Shown here piece after piece: positions 43,714 through 53,873 of a DNA stretch of 64,000 bases; the stretch's first letter is position 1, and each line of letters starts with the position of its first letter. A program made the position numbers and the translations under genes. Source of the DNA: Pseudomonadota bacterium (lineage in GTDB: Bacteria; Desulfobacterota; Syntrophorhabdia; Syntrophorhabdales; Syntrophorhabdaceae); NCBI GenBank assembly GCA_026388275.1, contig JAPLKB010000020.1, positions 1 through 64,000 of the forward strand, written 5' to 3'. The notes beneath the pieces were generated by a model. The model was not told where the DNA came from. It did not search any database and saw nothing but the letters and a program-made list of their open reading frames with translations.

Positions 43714-46299
43714 TTAATCGAAGTAGCAGACCATTTCCTGCGCCACAATATCGGAAAGTAATATTAAATTCTTTTCCCGAACATCGTAGATGCGAACGAC
43801 ATCAACATATTGGCGATCCTCCGGCGCAAACTCTTCCAGGAGATTGCTCGTTGATTCCATTGTGAGCATATTGAAGATAACTTTTTCCTGTTCCGGATAG
43901 ATAGCCATGTAAAAGATGTTCATCTCTACCATATCCTGAAAAAAATGGGTGCCGAAAGACAGATCGGGAATCAAACTTCCTTCTGTATACGCTATTTCCG
44001 CAATGGCCGCTATATTATTGATTTCGGAAAAAGTAACCGGCACGCCCATTGCCGGTGTTGTTGTACCCCAGCGGCCGGGACCGAAAAGAATTGTCGGCAT
44101 TTTATCTCGATTACCAATAGTCTTGTTGATTTTTCCCACCAATCGGGCAACACTATATTTTTCCGAAAGCTGGAGTTTGGAATAACCTTGTGGGTCAATG
44201 TAAATGATTAGCGAAATATTCTCGTAAACACTGCCTCCCATAAAGTTGCCTTCCTGCTTCAACAATATTTTATTTTTCTCGATCTTATCGGGAATCTTCA
44301 CACGTTTATGGTGACCTTTCGTCTGAAAAGGCCGGCATTGCAGCAGATTGATTTGCATTTTCCCATCCGCGTTGAAGTTTGCTGTAAATTCAATATCTAC
44401 CGGATATTTATAAATTGATTCCAACCGTTTGAGCATCCTGGACATAAGATCGGGGAATTCCGTTGACGAAAGCAGCTCGTCAAAGGTAAGTATCCACACA
44501 TCCATGTTTTTGCCTAAAGCGTTCATCCGCTCACTAGCATCAATATCACGGGTGCCTATAAGGTTTATGCGCGCTCCCAGATCTTTATTGAGCACCTCAG
44601 TAAATGATAAGGATTGAAAAATATTTTCCTCCAGATTTAAAGCATCAACATAATGCTGGGAAAAACGTCCTGTATCTTCCGGTTTGGCGTAGGGTTTAAC
44701 CAAGGGATTATCCAGAGCTACGATACGTGGATAATCATTTTCCATGCGGTTTACGGCTCTTGTACCCAATCCGAAAACAAGCCTGAGCATTCCAGCTTTG
44801 GGATCCATGCCTTTTTGCCAGACAAAGGTATTATAAGACAAACCGACACCGGCCAGCTCGGGAAAGAAATAGTATTTGCGGTAAGAACCGGAAACCCGCT
44901 GCACCAGCAGGGCCATTTGTTCATCCTGTTGGTCCAACCCCCTCTGCATACGGTAAGTGAGGGCGTCTATATTCATTGTGCTGGCAAAGATTTTTCTAAC
45001 CGCTTCCTCGAACTTTTCATAACGTTCCTCCGGTGTCCCCTGATTGGCACAGAAATAACTTTCGTATTTTCCGGCAAAAGCATTGCCAAAAGCGTCTTCC
45101 AGAAGACTGCTGGAGCGCACAATGATCGGCGACTGTCCATAATATTCAAGCATTAATTGAAAACGTTCCCGAATTTCTTCCGGGAAAACCCCTTTTAACA
45201 TTTTGTCTTTCAAATCCCGTGCGCTCTCAAAATAGCTTTCCTTTGTTTTATGGGACATCAGCGTTCTCCACAAGCCGTTTTGAACGATGAAGGAATAAAA
45301 GATATCAGAACCTATATAAAACGAGTCGTGCATTTCCAGATGCTCCGACCATTTTACAGAAGGGTCTTTGCGCAGAATATTGCGTGCCAGCAGCATGCCC
45401 GCGGATTTACCGCCGATGAAACCAGTTCCTATAAGCCGATCTTTGATTTCGATAAGATCTTCCAGCGTAAAATATTCTTTTACCAGGGACAGCATTCTTC
45501 TTTCCTTGCCGATCAACACGCGGGAGAGTTGTTCCACCATTTGTTGTTTTTCCGACATGCTCTTTGAATTTTCCAGTATATATTTTGCCTCCATGAATAT
45601 GCGGTCCCAATAGTCCAGATTTCTTTCGGCACCGGTGGCGCTTGCCTGATTAAGATAGGAAAATAAATTCGAGGCATCAACGCTGTTCAGGATGGGGACA
45701 AATTCGTCTTCTTCCATAATGTGCGGAAGAAACATCGTCGGGGAATAACGCTGCCAAGCTTTAATAGGGTGGACACAAAATGTACCCTGATAATTATAAA
45801 CATCCAGCAGTACCTGTGTAGTTTCTCTTATGCGGGCGATTGTTTTAAAAGAATGTCGGTTACGCAGGATGGAAAAATAAGCGACAGTGTTTAACTCGAA
45901 AAGATAGGGGCAGGTAATCACAAAGAAGTTGCCGATCATCAGATCGGTAGCCCAGGTCAGAAGCAGATCCGACAGGCAATCGAACACATAAAAAACATCA
46001 CGTCCTTCCTGCCGGATGATATAATGAACCTGCGTGGAAAAGGATTCAAAACCGATATCGGCGTTGAGTTTGTAAATTGCTACTTTGCCGCTGGCCTCTA
46101 TGATTGGCGGGTGTTTAGCGAAGCGCATATAAACAATACGCCGCCCTTTTTCCAAGGCATTTTCTACGTAGGGATTGACAAATTTTTTGTAGTCTTCAAT
46201 ATCTTCGACCTGAAAGACAACATTATCACCCATTTGCAGGTAATTAAGAGTTTTGTCCAATCCTTTAATGCCTGTGCTGACACTGGATATCGAAATCAT
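43714..46299 (-). CDS. PEP/pyruvate-binding domain protein with degenerate KaiC-like N-terminus
   Basis: 861 residues. The start (STGIKGLDKTLNYLQMGDNVVFQV) follows the KaiC/RecA pattern, but the Walker A loop is lost. From about residue 270 there is a PPDK/PEP-synthase ATP-grasp domain: GTGFIGGKSAGMLLARNIL, PIIVRSSSLLEDAFGNAFAGKYES and VDIEFTANFNADGKMQINLLQCRP. The phosphohistidine and PEP-binding domains are missing. Hence it cannot make PEP by the known route; it may phosphorylate or sense something else. Last gene of the split glutamate-synthase-like operon. Confidence 0.8.
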   Translation of the reverse strand: MISISSVSTGIKGLDKTLNYLQMGDNVVFQVEDIEDYKKFVNPYVENALEKGRRIVYMRFAKHPPIIEASGKVAIYKLNADIGFESFSTQVHYIIRQEGRDVFYVFDCLSDLLLTWATDLMIGNFFVITCPYLFELNTVAYFSILRNRHSFKTIARIRETTQVLLDVYNYQGTFCVHPIKAWQRYSPTMFLPHIMEEDEFVPILNSVDASNLFSYLNQASATGAERNLDYWDRIFMEAKYILENSKSMSEKQQMVEQLSRVLIGKERRMLSLVKEYFTLEDLIEIKDRLIGTGFIGGKSAGMLLARNILRKDPSVKWSEHLEMHDSFYIGSDIFYSFIVQNGLWRTLMSHKTKESYFESARDLKDKMLKGVFPEEIRERFQLMLEYYGQSPIIVRSSSLLEDAFGNAFAGKYESYFCANQGTPEERYEKFEEAVRKIFASTMNIDALTYRMQRGLDQQDEQMALLVQRVSGSYRKYYFFPELAGVGLSYNTFVWQKGMDPKAGMLRLVFGLGTRAVNRMENDYPRIVALDNPLVKPYAKPEDTGRFSQHYVDALNLEENIFQSLSFTEVLNKDLGARINLIGTRDIDASERMNALGKNMDVWILTFDELLSSTEFPDLMSRMLKRLESIYKYPVDIEFTANFNADGKMQINLLQCRPFQTKGHHKRVKIPDKIEKNKILLKQEGNFMGGSVYENISLIIYIDPQGYSKLQLSEKYSVARLVGKINKTIGNRDKMPTILFGPGRWGTTTPAMGVPVTFSEINNIAAIAEIAYTEGSLIPDLSFGTHFFQDMVEMNIFYMAIYPEQEKVIFNMLTMESTSNLLEEFAPEDRQYVDVVRIYDVREKNLILLSDIVAQEMVCYFD

Positions 46300-46326
46300 A
46301 AAATCACTATGATATTAATATTCACA

Positions 46327-48957
46327 TTACTCTTCTAAACCATCATCTTCTTCTTGGATATCAGCTGCTTTTAGAGGCCTTATTTTTCGGTAGACTTCCT
46401 TCGGAGTTTTTTTATTTCCGTCAACCGTGAGAAGCCTTTCTATAGCAATACCGAAAAGTCTTTCGTTTTCTTCCAGATAAGGTTCTATCAGATTCCAATC
46501 CGCATTTGTAATCTCGACAAACTCTCCCCCATTGAGTTGTTCATCAACAAGTTTTTCGTGCGGATCTCGGACATAAATCGCGCCGCCGGAAGCCAGAGAA
46601 AATATATTCGAACCGGGATAGGGTGTATCGTATTCACAAACCGAACCGTCCTCATCGTCAAAACCGATGCCGTTGAGAATTACAAAACCACCGCCATTGA
46701 GCGGATCGCCGGCCATAAAGGATTCGGCAAGATAATCCAGCGCCGTTCCATTTATAACCACCCGTGGCCTTCCCACAGCGTTAATTAAAGGCCTGCCCGC
46801 CGCGTTACCCATTATATAAGCGTCGCCTCCTTTGGCCCCGTACATAAATGTCTGGCCGACATCGCCGAATACCACGAGTTTTCCCTCTTTCATAATCTGG
46901 CAGAGTTGATCCTGAGCATTGCCGTGAATATAAATTTCCATTCCGTCAATACCGGAAGCGATATAATCGCCCGACGCCCCATAAATATCAATTCTCACAT
47001 CTTTTGTGGCTGGGCCAAAACCACAACCGGTAAACCTCTGGCCGCGATATTTATAAATAATGAAATGCTTCCAGCCAAGTTTAAAGGCCTTTACAATCAT
47101 TACGGCATCGCACTTATCGCCTTCAGGTTCAAACTGTTCGGCATCAACAATAAGGACTTTCTCATTGTCCTTTGGCGTGCGAAGCTGGTCACGGCTGGCA
47201 AAATTAATCCGAACAAACCGTGAATTTGATATTTCGGTGATCATTGGCGATGTGTCGAAAATCTCATCCAGCGTTAATTTCAGAACATGCTGTAACGAAC
47301 TTCTTTTTATCGAATCAGTATTGAATCTACGATCATTCAAAAGAGCTAACGCGCTGATGGCTGCTTGCTTGCAATCATCATTTTTCAGGGAATAGCCCTT
47401 GATTGCTTCAACGCAAAACATGAGCTTATCGGGATTAAAGTTGCCCATGTTATCCTTTACATATGTAAACAATTTATTGACAGCGGCTGAATAATCACTT
47501 TCGGCAAACAAAGCAGCAAGCTTATCTGATATGGACTTGTATTCTTCTGTAGCCGTTATCTTTTTAGCTAAATCACAGGTGGTTTTGCCTTTTGGAGTTT
47601 TAATCACCTTGCCGAATTTATCGGTACAAATTAGTTTCATACCCTCCGCGGTATCTTTCAGGCTAAAAATAAATGAGCCGCCATCTGTATAGCTACCGCC
47701 GCGGGCATTCCAATATTTATCGGCAATAGGCCCGAAGCGAGAATCTTCCCGCTCCAGAGAGATTAAAGTCGCATCAATGGCCTGTTTTTCCGAACAAATG
47801 AGACCAACCTGGACTTCTCCCTCCTGCAGGGCGAAAACCTGCGGACGCAGCATGGCGGTATCGGTAATACCGATGAGCTGAAACTGATCGTTTTCAATAT
47901 CGTTTCTCGCTATGATAAAAAACCACGGTCCATCAGGTGATGCGCCTACATGATGGGTTTGAATGGCTTTATACAGCACCTTTTTTTCAGCAGGCAGCAT
48001 ATCAAAGTCCATTTCAGAAGTCGGCGCCATGGCTTCAATAAGATATTCCAACGGATATTTATATACTCTGCTCCATAAATCCAGCAACAGCGCTGCTTCT
48101 TCTGTATCTGTCAGAAACAGAGGGTAATAGTTGCGCTGTTTGAGATATTCATTAACAGCCTGATAATTGGCAAAGTCGCCGTTATGCACCAGTGCTTCAT
48201 TTAGCGCGCTGAACGGATGGCATCCGCCCGGGTGCCAGACACGTCCGCGCGTCGGATAGCGCTGGTGAGCCAGCCATACATGAGCTTTGAAGTCTTCCAG
48301 TTTATAGTATTTGACAACGTTTTCCGCATATCCTACGATTTTCAGGATCATCATATTCCTGCCATGCGACATGACAAAAGCCTTTTTCTCACCAAGAGAC
48401 GCGTAATAGTGGGTGTTAATCTTAAAACTATTCTGATAGACAAACTCATCCTCGGCGTCACGCCGGTCCATGGAAGAAAATTTGTTATCGGAAATGAACT
48501 TATCGAGGACATCATCCTTAACGCGCACAAAATAGCGCATTACATCCGGAGGCCGTACATCCAGACCGATACTGCGATGATCATTAATGGTGGCGAGCTT
48601 TTCCGACTTATCTATTTTAAAGTACGGTTTGATGTATTGATTTTCTATTTCAGTACAAACGCTTACATCCAAAAGAGCGATATGTAACATGTAATCATCT
48701 TGAAGCACTTGTTTGGATACACCCATCGCTTCGGGAATAAACCCGACAGCTCCGATGCCTCCACCTTTCCCGTTGCCTCTGTTGTGCATTTGGACTGACG
48801 GCTCGAAGATGTTCTTTCCCGTTACAGGAATAGAACATATAAATCCTGTTACGCCGCAGCCGCCTTCTTCTTCAGTGTTTAAACTCAAAGGCGGTGTCTG
48901 CCTGCAAATTTCAGCGCGTGATATGATTATTCTTTCAACATTGTCCATTATTAGCAA
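46327..48957 (-). CDS. Glutamate synthase-like glutaminase plus GXGXG protein
   Basis: 876 residues. A class II glutamine amidotransferase comes first: Cys34 in EEGGCGVTGFICSI would become the N-terminal nucleophile after removal of a 33-residue propeptide. RYPTRGRVWHPGGCHPFSALNEALVHNGDF follows. The C-terminal part is the GXGXG helix (beta-helix) of GltB (GASGDYIASGIDGMEIYIHGNAQDQ). The FMN synthase domain that normally lies between is on a separate protein (48966-50447). It probably supplies ammonia from glutamine. Nine bp after the preceding gene. Confidence 0.85.
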   Translation of the reverse strand: MLIMDNVERIIISRAEICRQTPPLSLNTEEEGGCGVTGFICSIPVTGKNIFEPSVQMHNRGNGKGGGIGAVGFIPEAMGVSKQVLQDDYMLHIALLDVSVCTEIENQYIKPYFKIDKSEKLATINDHRSIGLDVRPPDVMRYFVRVKDDVLDKFISDNKFSSMDRRDAEDEFVYQNSFKINTHYYASLGEKKAFVMSHGRNMMILKIVGYAENVVKYYKLEDFKAHVWLAHQRYPTRGRVWHPGGCHPFSALNEALVHNGDFANYQAVNEYLKQRNYYPLFLTDTEEAALLLDLWSRVYKYPLEYLIEAMAPTSEMDFDMLPAEKKVLYKAIQTHHVGASPDGPWFFIIARNDIENDQFQLIGITDTAMLRPQVFALQEGEVQVGLICSEKQAIDATLISLEREDSRFGPIADKYWNARGGSYTDGGSFIFSLKDTAEGMKLICTDKFGKVIKTPKGKTTCDLAKKITATEEYKSISDKLAALFAESDYSAAVNKLFTYVKDNMGNFNPDKLMFCVEAIKGYSLKNDDCKQAAISALALLNDRRFNTDSIKRSSLQHVLKLTLDEIFDTSPMITEISNSRFVRINFASRDQLRTPKDNEKVLIVDAEQFEPEGDKCDAVMIVKAFKLGWKHFIIYKYRGQRFTGCGFGPATKDVRIDIYGASGDYIASGIDGMEIYIHGNAQDQLCQIMKEGKLVVFGDVGQTFMYGAKGGDAYIMGNAAGRPLINAVGRPRVVINGTALDYLAESFMAGDPLNGGGFVILNGIGFDDEDGSVCEYDTPYPGSNIFSLASGGAIYVRDPHEKLVDEQLNGGEFVEITNADWNLIEPYLEENERLFGIAIERLLTVDGNKKTPKEVYRKIRPLKAADIQEEDDGLEE

Positions 48958-48965
48958 GCTCCGCT

Positions 48966-50447
48966 TTATTTACTGTAATCTATATGTTCCAACAAATCCG
49001 TCCTGCCTACAAGTTCTCTTACACTCTTCATCCCGAACTTCTGCAGTATTTCCACAAGCTGGACATTCCAGGCGTGATACATATTTGTCAAACGCTGTGT
49101 TGCCCATTCTTCATTAAACAAATCAGCGAGCTCAGAATCCGTGGAGGCGATACCGCGGGCACAGCCGCGTCCAGATTCGCAGTTTCCACAGCGGACACAT
49201 TCCAAAGAAACCAGTTCTGCTGTGCCGATAACTGCGCCATCAGCACCCAGGCAAATGGCTTTGGCCAGATCATGAGCAGTTCGTATGCCGCCTGAGGCAA
49301 TAAGTGTCATTGCATCCCTGGCTCCTTCATCCTTTAAGAAGTTGTGAACTTTAGTTATTGCATATTCTATGGGCATAGCGATGTTTTTTTTGGCAATATC
49401 CGGCGCTGCGCCTGTGCCGCCATATCCACCGTCGATATGTATTATATGGGCGCCGGCATAATAAGAACCGACCGCAACCATATCCACGTCATTGGGTGTC
49501 GAAACCTTGACGGAAATAAGCGCATGGGGATTGATTCCCTTGATCCAGTCAATATGTTTCTTGTGATCTTCGATGGAATACACCGAATGAAATGGGAAAG
49601 GTGAAAACAAGGAGGTGCCTTTGACCGCTTCCCGCATCCGGGCAACGCTTTCCGTATTTTTTTCACCCAGTAGATGACCGCCAAGGCCAGGTTTAGCGCC
49701 CTGTGCGTATTTAAATTCCACAATTTTTACCCGTTGTATCGTTTCTTCGCGCACTCCGAACAAACCTGTAGCCACCTGAGTGATGACGTGGTCATTATAA
49801 GGTTGCAGCAACTCCGGGTAACCTCCCTCGCCGGTGCAGGTAAAGGTATTCCATATGGCGGCGTTACGTGCCTTGGAAACCATGGTGGGCAGACTTACCG
49901 AACCAAAGGACATTCCCCCTCCATAGACAGGTGTGGAAATGATGATATTGGCACGGCCGTCATTTCTTCTGTTTAAGGGAATTTCCGTTGATATTTCGAA
50001 CTTATCAATTTTCGGCCTTCCGGAGGGAAATTTGAGACGCAGTTTGTCGAACCCGCCGCCGGAATTGCCGGTATTATATTCCAAATCCTTTCGCGCTGGT
50101 GGATATCCTGTTTCCGCCATTATCCAAGTTCCGGTAATCATATCCGCTGTCCATCGGTAGTCACCCAACGTTTCATACATTGGATTAAGCGATATAGTCA
50201 ATGCGCCGCGCGGACATTTATTAACGCAATAAAAATCGTTATTTTTGCATTCAAAGCCAATACACCTATAGTCTATGGGCGCACTCGTTTTATTGTGCCC
50301 TTCCAGTCTTTCGTGCACTCCGTAAGGGCATGATTTGGCACAAGTGCCACAGTTAATGCAGGCGTCGGATCTGGTGACTTTGTATTTGGGCACCTGGTGT
50401 TTGAATCGAGACGGCATTTTTTTAATTATTACAGTTGGTGGTTTCAT
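48966..50447 (-). CDS. Glutamate synthase-like FMN subunit with ferredoxin domain
   Basis: 493 residues. The N-terminal ferredoxin-type motifs CINCGTCAKSCPYG and CVNKCPRGALT are followed by the FMN-binding GltS domain: TPVYGGGMSFGSVSLPTM, EGGYPELLQPYN, YAQGAKPGLGGHLLG, ISVKVSTPNDVDMVA, HIDGGYGGTGAAP and IASGGIRTAHDLAKAICLGADGAVIGTAELVSLECVRCGNCESGRGCARG (cluster region). This matches archaeal-type glutamate synthase large subunits. It joins 2-oxoglutarate and ammonia to glutamate with two electrons. Overlaps the upstream paralogue by ATGA. Confidence 0.88.
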   Translation of the reverse strand: MKPPTVIIKKMPSRFKHQVPKYKVTRSDACINCGTCAKSCPYGVHERLEGHNKTSAPIDYRCIGFECKNNDFYCVNKCPRGALTISLNPMYETLGDYRWTADMITGTWIMAETGYPPARKDLEYNTGNSGGGFDKLRLKFPSGRPKIDKFEISTEIPLNRRNDGRANIIISTPVYGGGMSFGSVSLPTMVSKARNAAIWNTFTCTGEGGYPELLQPYNDHVITQVATGLFGVREETIQRVKIVEFKYAQGAKPGLGGHLLGEKNTESVARMREAVKGTSLFSPFPFHSVYSIEDHKKHIDWIKGINPHALISVKVSTPNDVDMVAVGSYYAGAHIIHIDGGYGGTGAAPDIAKKNIAMPIEYAITKVHNFLKDEGARDAMTLIASGGIRTAHDLAKAICLGADGAVIGTAELVSLECVRCGNCESGRGCARGIASTDSELADLFNEEWATQRLTNMYHAWNVQLVEILQKFGMKSVRELVGRTDLLEHIDYSK

Positions 50448-51856
50448 AGGTTTGCAGTTTCTCTTTTTTTAAATAGTTTTCCAAAAGTGTCATTATCAAT
50501 TTCTTCAAAGAAGATGGCTCTTCCGGTTTCACCGCGCAGACGACGCGCTTCACGGATGCCCATTGCGCCCATAACCTCAAGAAGCTGAGAATGCCATGCG
50601 CCAATGAGGTTGATAATTCTTTGCGTTACAATTCGCTTAGTAATTTTTTCCAATCCTTCAGGGAACAGTATAATCTTTTCCGGTTCTTCATACAACCTGG
50701 CGCCCAGTGCAATAAGCAGCGGTAAATCTATCGCAGTCAAATCCGCACCGCAGAGCATTGCCTTCGGCACATGCTCGGCCATGGCTATTCCGCCAGAGAA
50801 AATAATTGTAACCTCATCGCGAATTCTTTCCTCAACCAGTTTCAGATGTACGGCTCGGATAATATCCTTGGCCAGCCGCCGGTTTTCAGCAGGAGTTTCA
50901 TTATTTTCCATGCCGCGATAATCGGCCACGACGTGGATGATTTCCGCGCCATTTTGCGCCAGCCTGGAAACAGTGGTTTCAACGACCTTTGTTGCGGGAA
51001 CTCGAACGATAGTAAGCACATCATTTATTTTCTTAATTTTATCCTGCAGTGCAGGTAAAGTGCTTAAAACTTCATCGTCATAATCAATCGCCACCATTCT
51101 AATACTCTTGATCAATGCCTGATGCTTGTCAATCTCTTTGTAGGAAATTAACGGGATGATGTTTTTTATGTGTTTCTTTATATCTGCCGTAATATCATCC
51201 GCGGACAATACGACAAAAGTATTCAACTCCGCAGCTGCTCTGGTTATGGCGATTTTTACATTCGGACTAAAATTTACTTGAGGGAAATCAAAGATGATGG
51301 GAATAGGAATATCAATGGTATTATGAATTTTCGAAAGCAATTTGCCATTTTCGTCAAACGTCAGGTGATTGAGTTTTCGTCCCAGTTCAACGGATGTGCT
51401 GATGTATTCCCGTCCATGAATTCCGTCGCGTGTCGGGCGGACAATTTCCGACATGTCGGTCCACATGCTGTCAAACCCCGGTCCGGTAAAGGGGCCACGG
51501 TAGCCGGCACCGGTAACAGGAACCTTGCCGTCCTCAGACTGTTTCCATAAAGTTATAAACATATCGGACTTCCAGTAGGAACCGCCGATATTTAAAAAAT
51601 CCTTATCCAGAGATTTTTCCAGCGCTCCCCGAGGGCATTCCTGAATACATCGGAAGCAGTTTCTGCAGACCACAGTGTTCGGGTCAGCCATTTTGCGCGG
51701 ATCGCCGCCTTTCCCCCGTTTATGTGCTTCATAAATACACACTTTAGTGCACTTGCCGCAGTTGATGCAGTTTTCTCCCCGTTTAATACTGAATTTGAAA
51801 ACGTAATCCAGATTAAGCGGCGTTACTTTAGTGTGAATGTGATATTTCTTTGGCAT
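50444..51856 (-). CDS. Diverged glutamate synthase-like paralogue with ferredoxin domain
   Basis: 470 residues with the same layout as the next gene: N-terminal clusters CINCGKCTKVC and CRNCFRCIQECPRGALEK, then a TIM-barrel domain. The key motifs have changed: the phosphate-binding and substrate loops are not conserved, and the Cys-rich cluster segment after the FSGGIAMAEHVPKAMLCGADLTAID loop is missing. It looks like a structural or regulatory partner, not a second synthase. Inferred from motif loss by eye. Confidence 0.8.
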   Translation of the reverse strand: MPKKYHIHTKVTPLNLDYVFKFSIKRGENCINCGKCTKVCIYEAHKRGKGGDPRKMADPNTVVCRNCFRCIQECPRGALEKSLDKDFLNIGGSYWKSDMFITLWKQSEDGKVPVTGAGYRGPFTGPGFDSMWTDMSEIVRPTRDGIHGREYISTSVELGRKLNHLTFDENGKLLSKIHNTIDIPIPIIFDFPQVNFSPNVKIAITRAAAELNTFVVLSADDITADIKKHIKNIIPLISYKEIDKHQALIKSIRMVAIDYDDEVLSTLPALQDKIKKINDVLTIVRVPATKVVETTVSRLAQNGAEIIHVVADYRGMENNETPAENRRLAKDIIRAVHLKLVEERIRDEVTIIFSGGIAMAEHVPKAMLCGADLTAIDLPLLIALGARLYEEPEKIILFPEGLEKITKRIVTQRIINLIGAWHSQLLEVMGAMGIREARRLRGETGRAIFFEEIDNDTFGKLFKKRETANL

Positions 51857-51900
51857 AATCTTTTAATTCACCTTTTCTCTTATTCATTACAATCTATGGT

Positions 51901-53760
51901 TCAGTTATTTCTATCCACCATCTCCCAGTAATCCTTGCTGTCATCAACCCGTTTAAGAAATTCATTGATTTTTTCTTCGGGTCGGCCAAATGTTCCCTCG
52001 ATTCTTTTTTCCAGTGCATCCCAGAGCAGCATCAGTTCGAGATTAGTTTGACAAATCTCCTCGCAGGCCTTGCAATGCATGCACATAAACACACTTTCAG
52101 CTTCTTCTTTAGTTACCGGCCGGCCTTCAATGAGCTTTTTAGCCAGAGCAATCTTTCCTTTTGCGGTCATTTCTTCATTTCCGGTGACAAGATATGCCGG
52201 ACAAACTGCAATACAGTTTCCACACTTGGCGCAGGCATGAGTAGTAAGCTCAAAATTGAGACTGTCGACTTTCTTCAATTTGCCCAGAAGCAGTGTTGCA
52301 ATTTTCCCGATCACAGGTGACAGCAGAATCAATATCTCTATGGAAAAACTGAAAATGGATGGACGGAAAACAACAGCCGGAATATTGAAGAACTTTGATT
52401 TAATTCCAAAAAACTTGCCTGGATTCATGATATTATTCGGATCAACTTTTGCTTTGTAGGCCAGAAGTTCTTGCTTCTTTTCACTTTTATACAGATAATT
52501 GATAAACCCCGCATTCCAAATACCCAATCCATATGGTTCTGCTCCCATGGAGATTGCTGTTTTGGTAAGCATCATTGTCAAGGGCAAGTCAATGTAATAT
52601 TTAAACTTCCTTGAATCGCAAAGGAAATTGGTCATGATCAGAGCCATTTTGGAATCAATGATGTAAGAATCAATGAATATTTCCACGCCAAAATTAGCAC
52701 CCAGGTTTTTTGCTTTTTCAATAAATCCCGCAGCCGAATCTATGGGTATAATACTTTCGCTGGCCAGAATTGTCGGACCGAGGCGTTTTGTCTTCATGCC
52801 GAAAAGCCGCTCATTCCATAAATAACTGGCAACATAGCGAGGCGCTTCTTCGACGTAATCACCTGGCTCTATAATTGACAAAAACTTATTATCTTCTTCA
52901 GGGCTACTGAATTCTATTAACACTCCTGCACTCTTTTTAAATACCTTCGAATGCATGATTTCATTGATGTCATTAATGTGATTTTCATCAAGAAAACGGA
53001 TTACATTGGGTTTCAGATCGCCTGCCTGCCCTGATTTGATGAATTTTTGAATGAACAGGAAAGCATCTCTGTCCCTTTCAAAATAAAACAGATGTGGATA
53101 GGAGGCCTGTGGAACATCACGTAATTTAAGGTTTACTTCAACAATAATTCCAAATTCACCTTCTGTGGAAACGAAGTACTCAAACTCCGGATCATTGGGG
53201 GTAATCTTTTTGGATTCGCCGGACGGTGTTATAACTGTCATTGATACTATCTGGTTGGCTAAGTGGCCATAGCGAAAACTATTGATGCCGTAACCGCCCG
53301 TGGCAATCCAACCGGCAACCGTGGAAAACTTGCTTGACGGATATGTCATAAGGCACAAGTCTTCTTTTTTAGCCAGAATGTCAATATCGCTCCATCTTGC
53401 CCCTGCTTCCACAGTTATGGTTTTTTGTGCGTTGTTGAGATAGAGGATTTTTCTAAACGGTGATAGATCAATGACTATGCCCGCATTTGTCGGAATTACA
53501 CCCCCGAATCCCCATGATGCGGCACCTCTCGGAATAACCGGCACTTTCTTCTCATTAGCAAATTCCAGCACTTTCTTTATCTCATCAACGCTTTTAGGCT
53601 GGACGACAAAATCAGGTTGTATTTGAAAAAATGTTTTGGTCATGATCGTAGGAACATCGCCTATATCATGGCTGTACATTTCTTTTTCTTCTTCTTTGTC
53701 GATAATCTTTATATCGCCCGCTATTTTTTTGAATTCTTCTGCCAGTTCCATATTTTGCAT
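51901..53760 (-). CDS. GlcD-like FAD oxidoreductase with C-terminal Fe-S domain
   Basis: 619 residues. FAD-binding type 4 domain with VPVIPRGAASWGFGGVIPTNAGIVIDLS and AGWIATGGYGINSFRYG, a C-terminal FAD-oxidase cap, then two ferredoxin motifs (CAKCGNCIAVCPAY; CMHCKACEEICQTNL). Relatives are glycolate/lactate dehydrogenases and fused GlcDF-like enzymes. As first gene of the glutamate-synthase-like operon it is the best candidate to deliver electrons in place of the NAD(P)H-linked GltD, which is not present. Confidence 0.88.
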   Translation of the reverse strand: MQNMELAEEFKKIAGDIKIIDKEEEKEMYSHDIGDVPTIMTKTFFQIQPDFVVQPKSVDEIKKVLEFANEKKVPVIPRGAASWGFGGVIPTNAGIVIDLSPFRKILYLNNAQKTITVEAGARWSDIDILAKKEDLCLMTYPSSKFSTVAGWIATGGYGINSFRYGHLANQIVSMTVITPSGESKKITPNDPEFEYFVSTEGEFGIIVEVNLKLRDVPQASYPHLFYFERDRDAFLFIQKFIKSGQAGDLKPNVIRFLDENHINDINEIMHSKVFKKSAGVLIEFSSPEEDNKFLSIIEPGDYVEEAPRYVASYLWNERLFGMKTKRLGPTILASESIIPIDSAAGFIEKAKNLGANFGVEIFIDSYIIDSKMALIMTNFLCDSRKFKYYIDLPLTMMLTKTAISMGAEPYGLGIWNAGFINYLYKSEKKQELLAYKAKVDPNNIMNPGKFFGIKSKFFNIPAVVFRPSIFSFSIEILILLSPVIGKIATLLLGKLKKVDSLNFELTTHACAKCGNCIAVCPAYLVTGNEEMTAKGKIALAKKLIEGRPVTKEEAESVFMCMHCKACEEICQTNLELMLLWDALEKRIEGTFGRPEEKINEFLKRVDDSKDYWEMVDRNN

Positions 53761-53791
53761 CTCTCTTCCGTTACTATATTAATGGTAAATT

Positions 53792-53866
53792 AATGTTACG
53801 AACATTATTATACAGCAAAATGATAAATTAATGTTACGAACATTATTATACAGCAGTACGAACATT
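53792..53866. repeat. Repeated palindromes AATGTT-ACG-AACATT
   Basis: Two perfect palindromes (53792-53806 and 53830-53844) lie in 38-bp tandem units, and a third half unit (53857-53866) follows. They sit between the first gene of the glutamate-synthase-like operon and its candidate sigma-54 promoter, so they may be operators. Confidence 0.65.
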
Positions 53867-53873
53867 ATTATAT

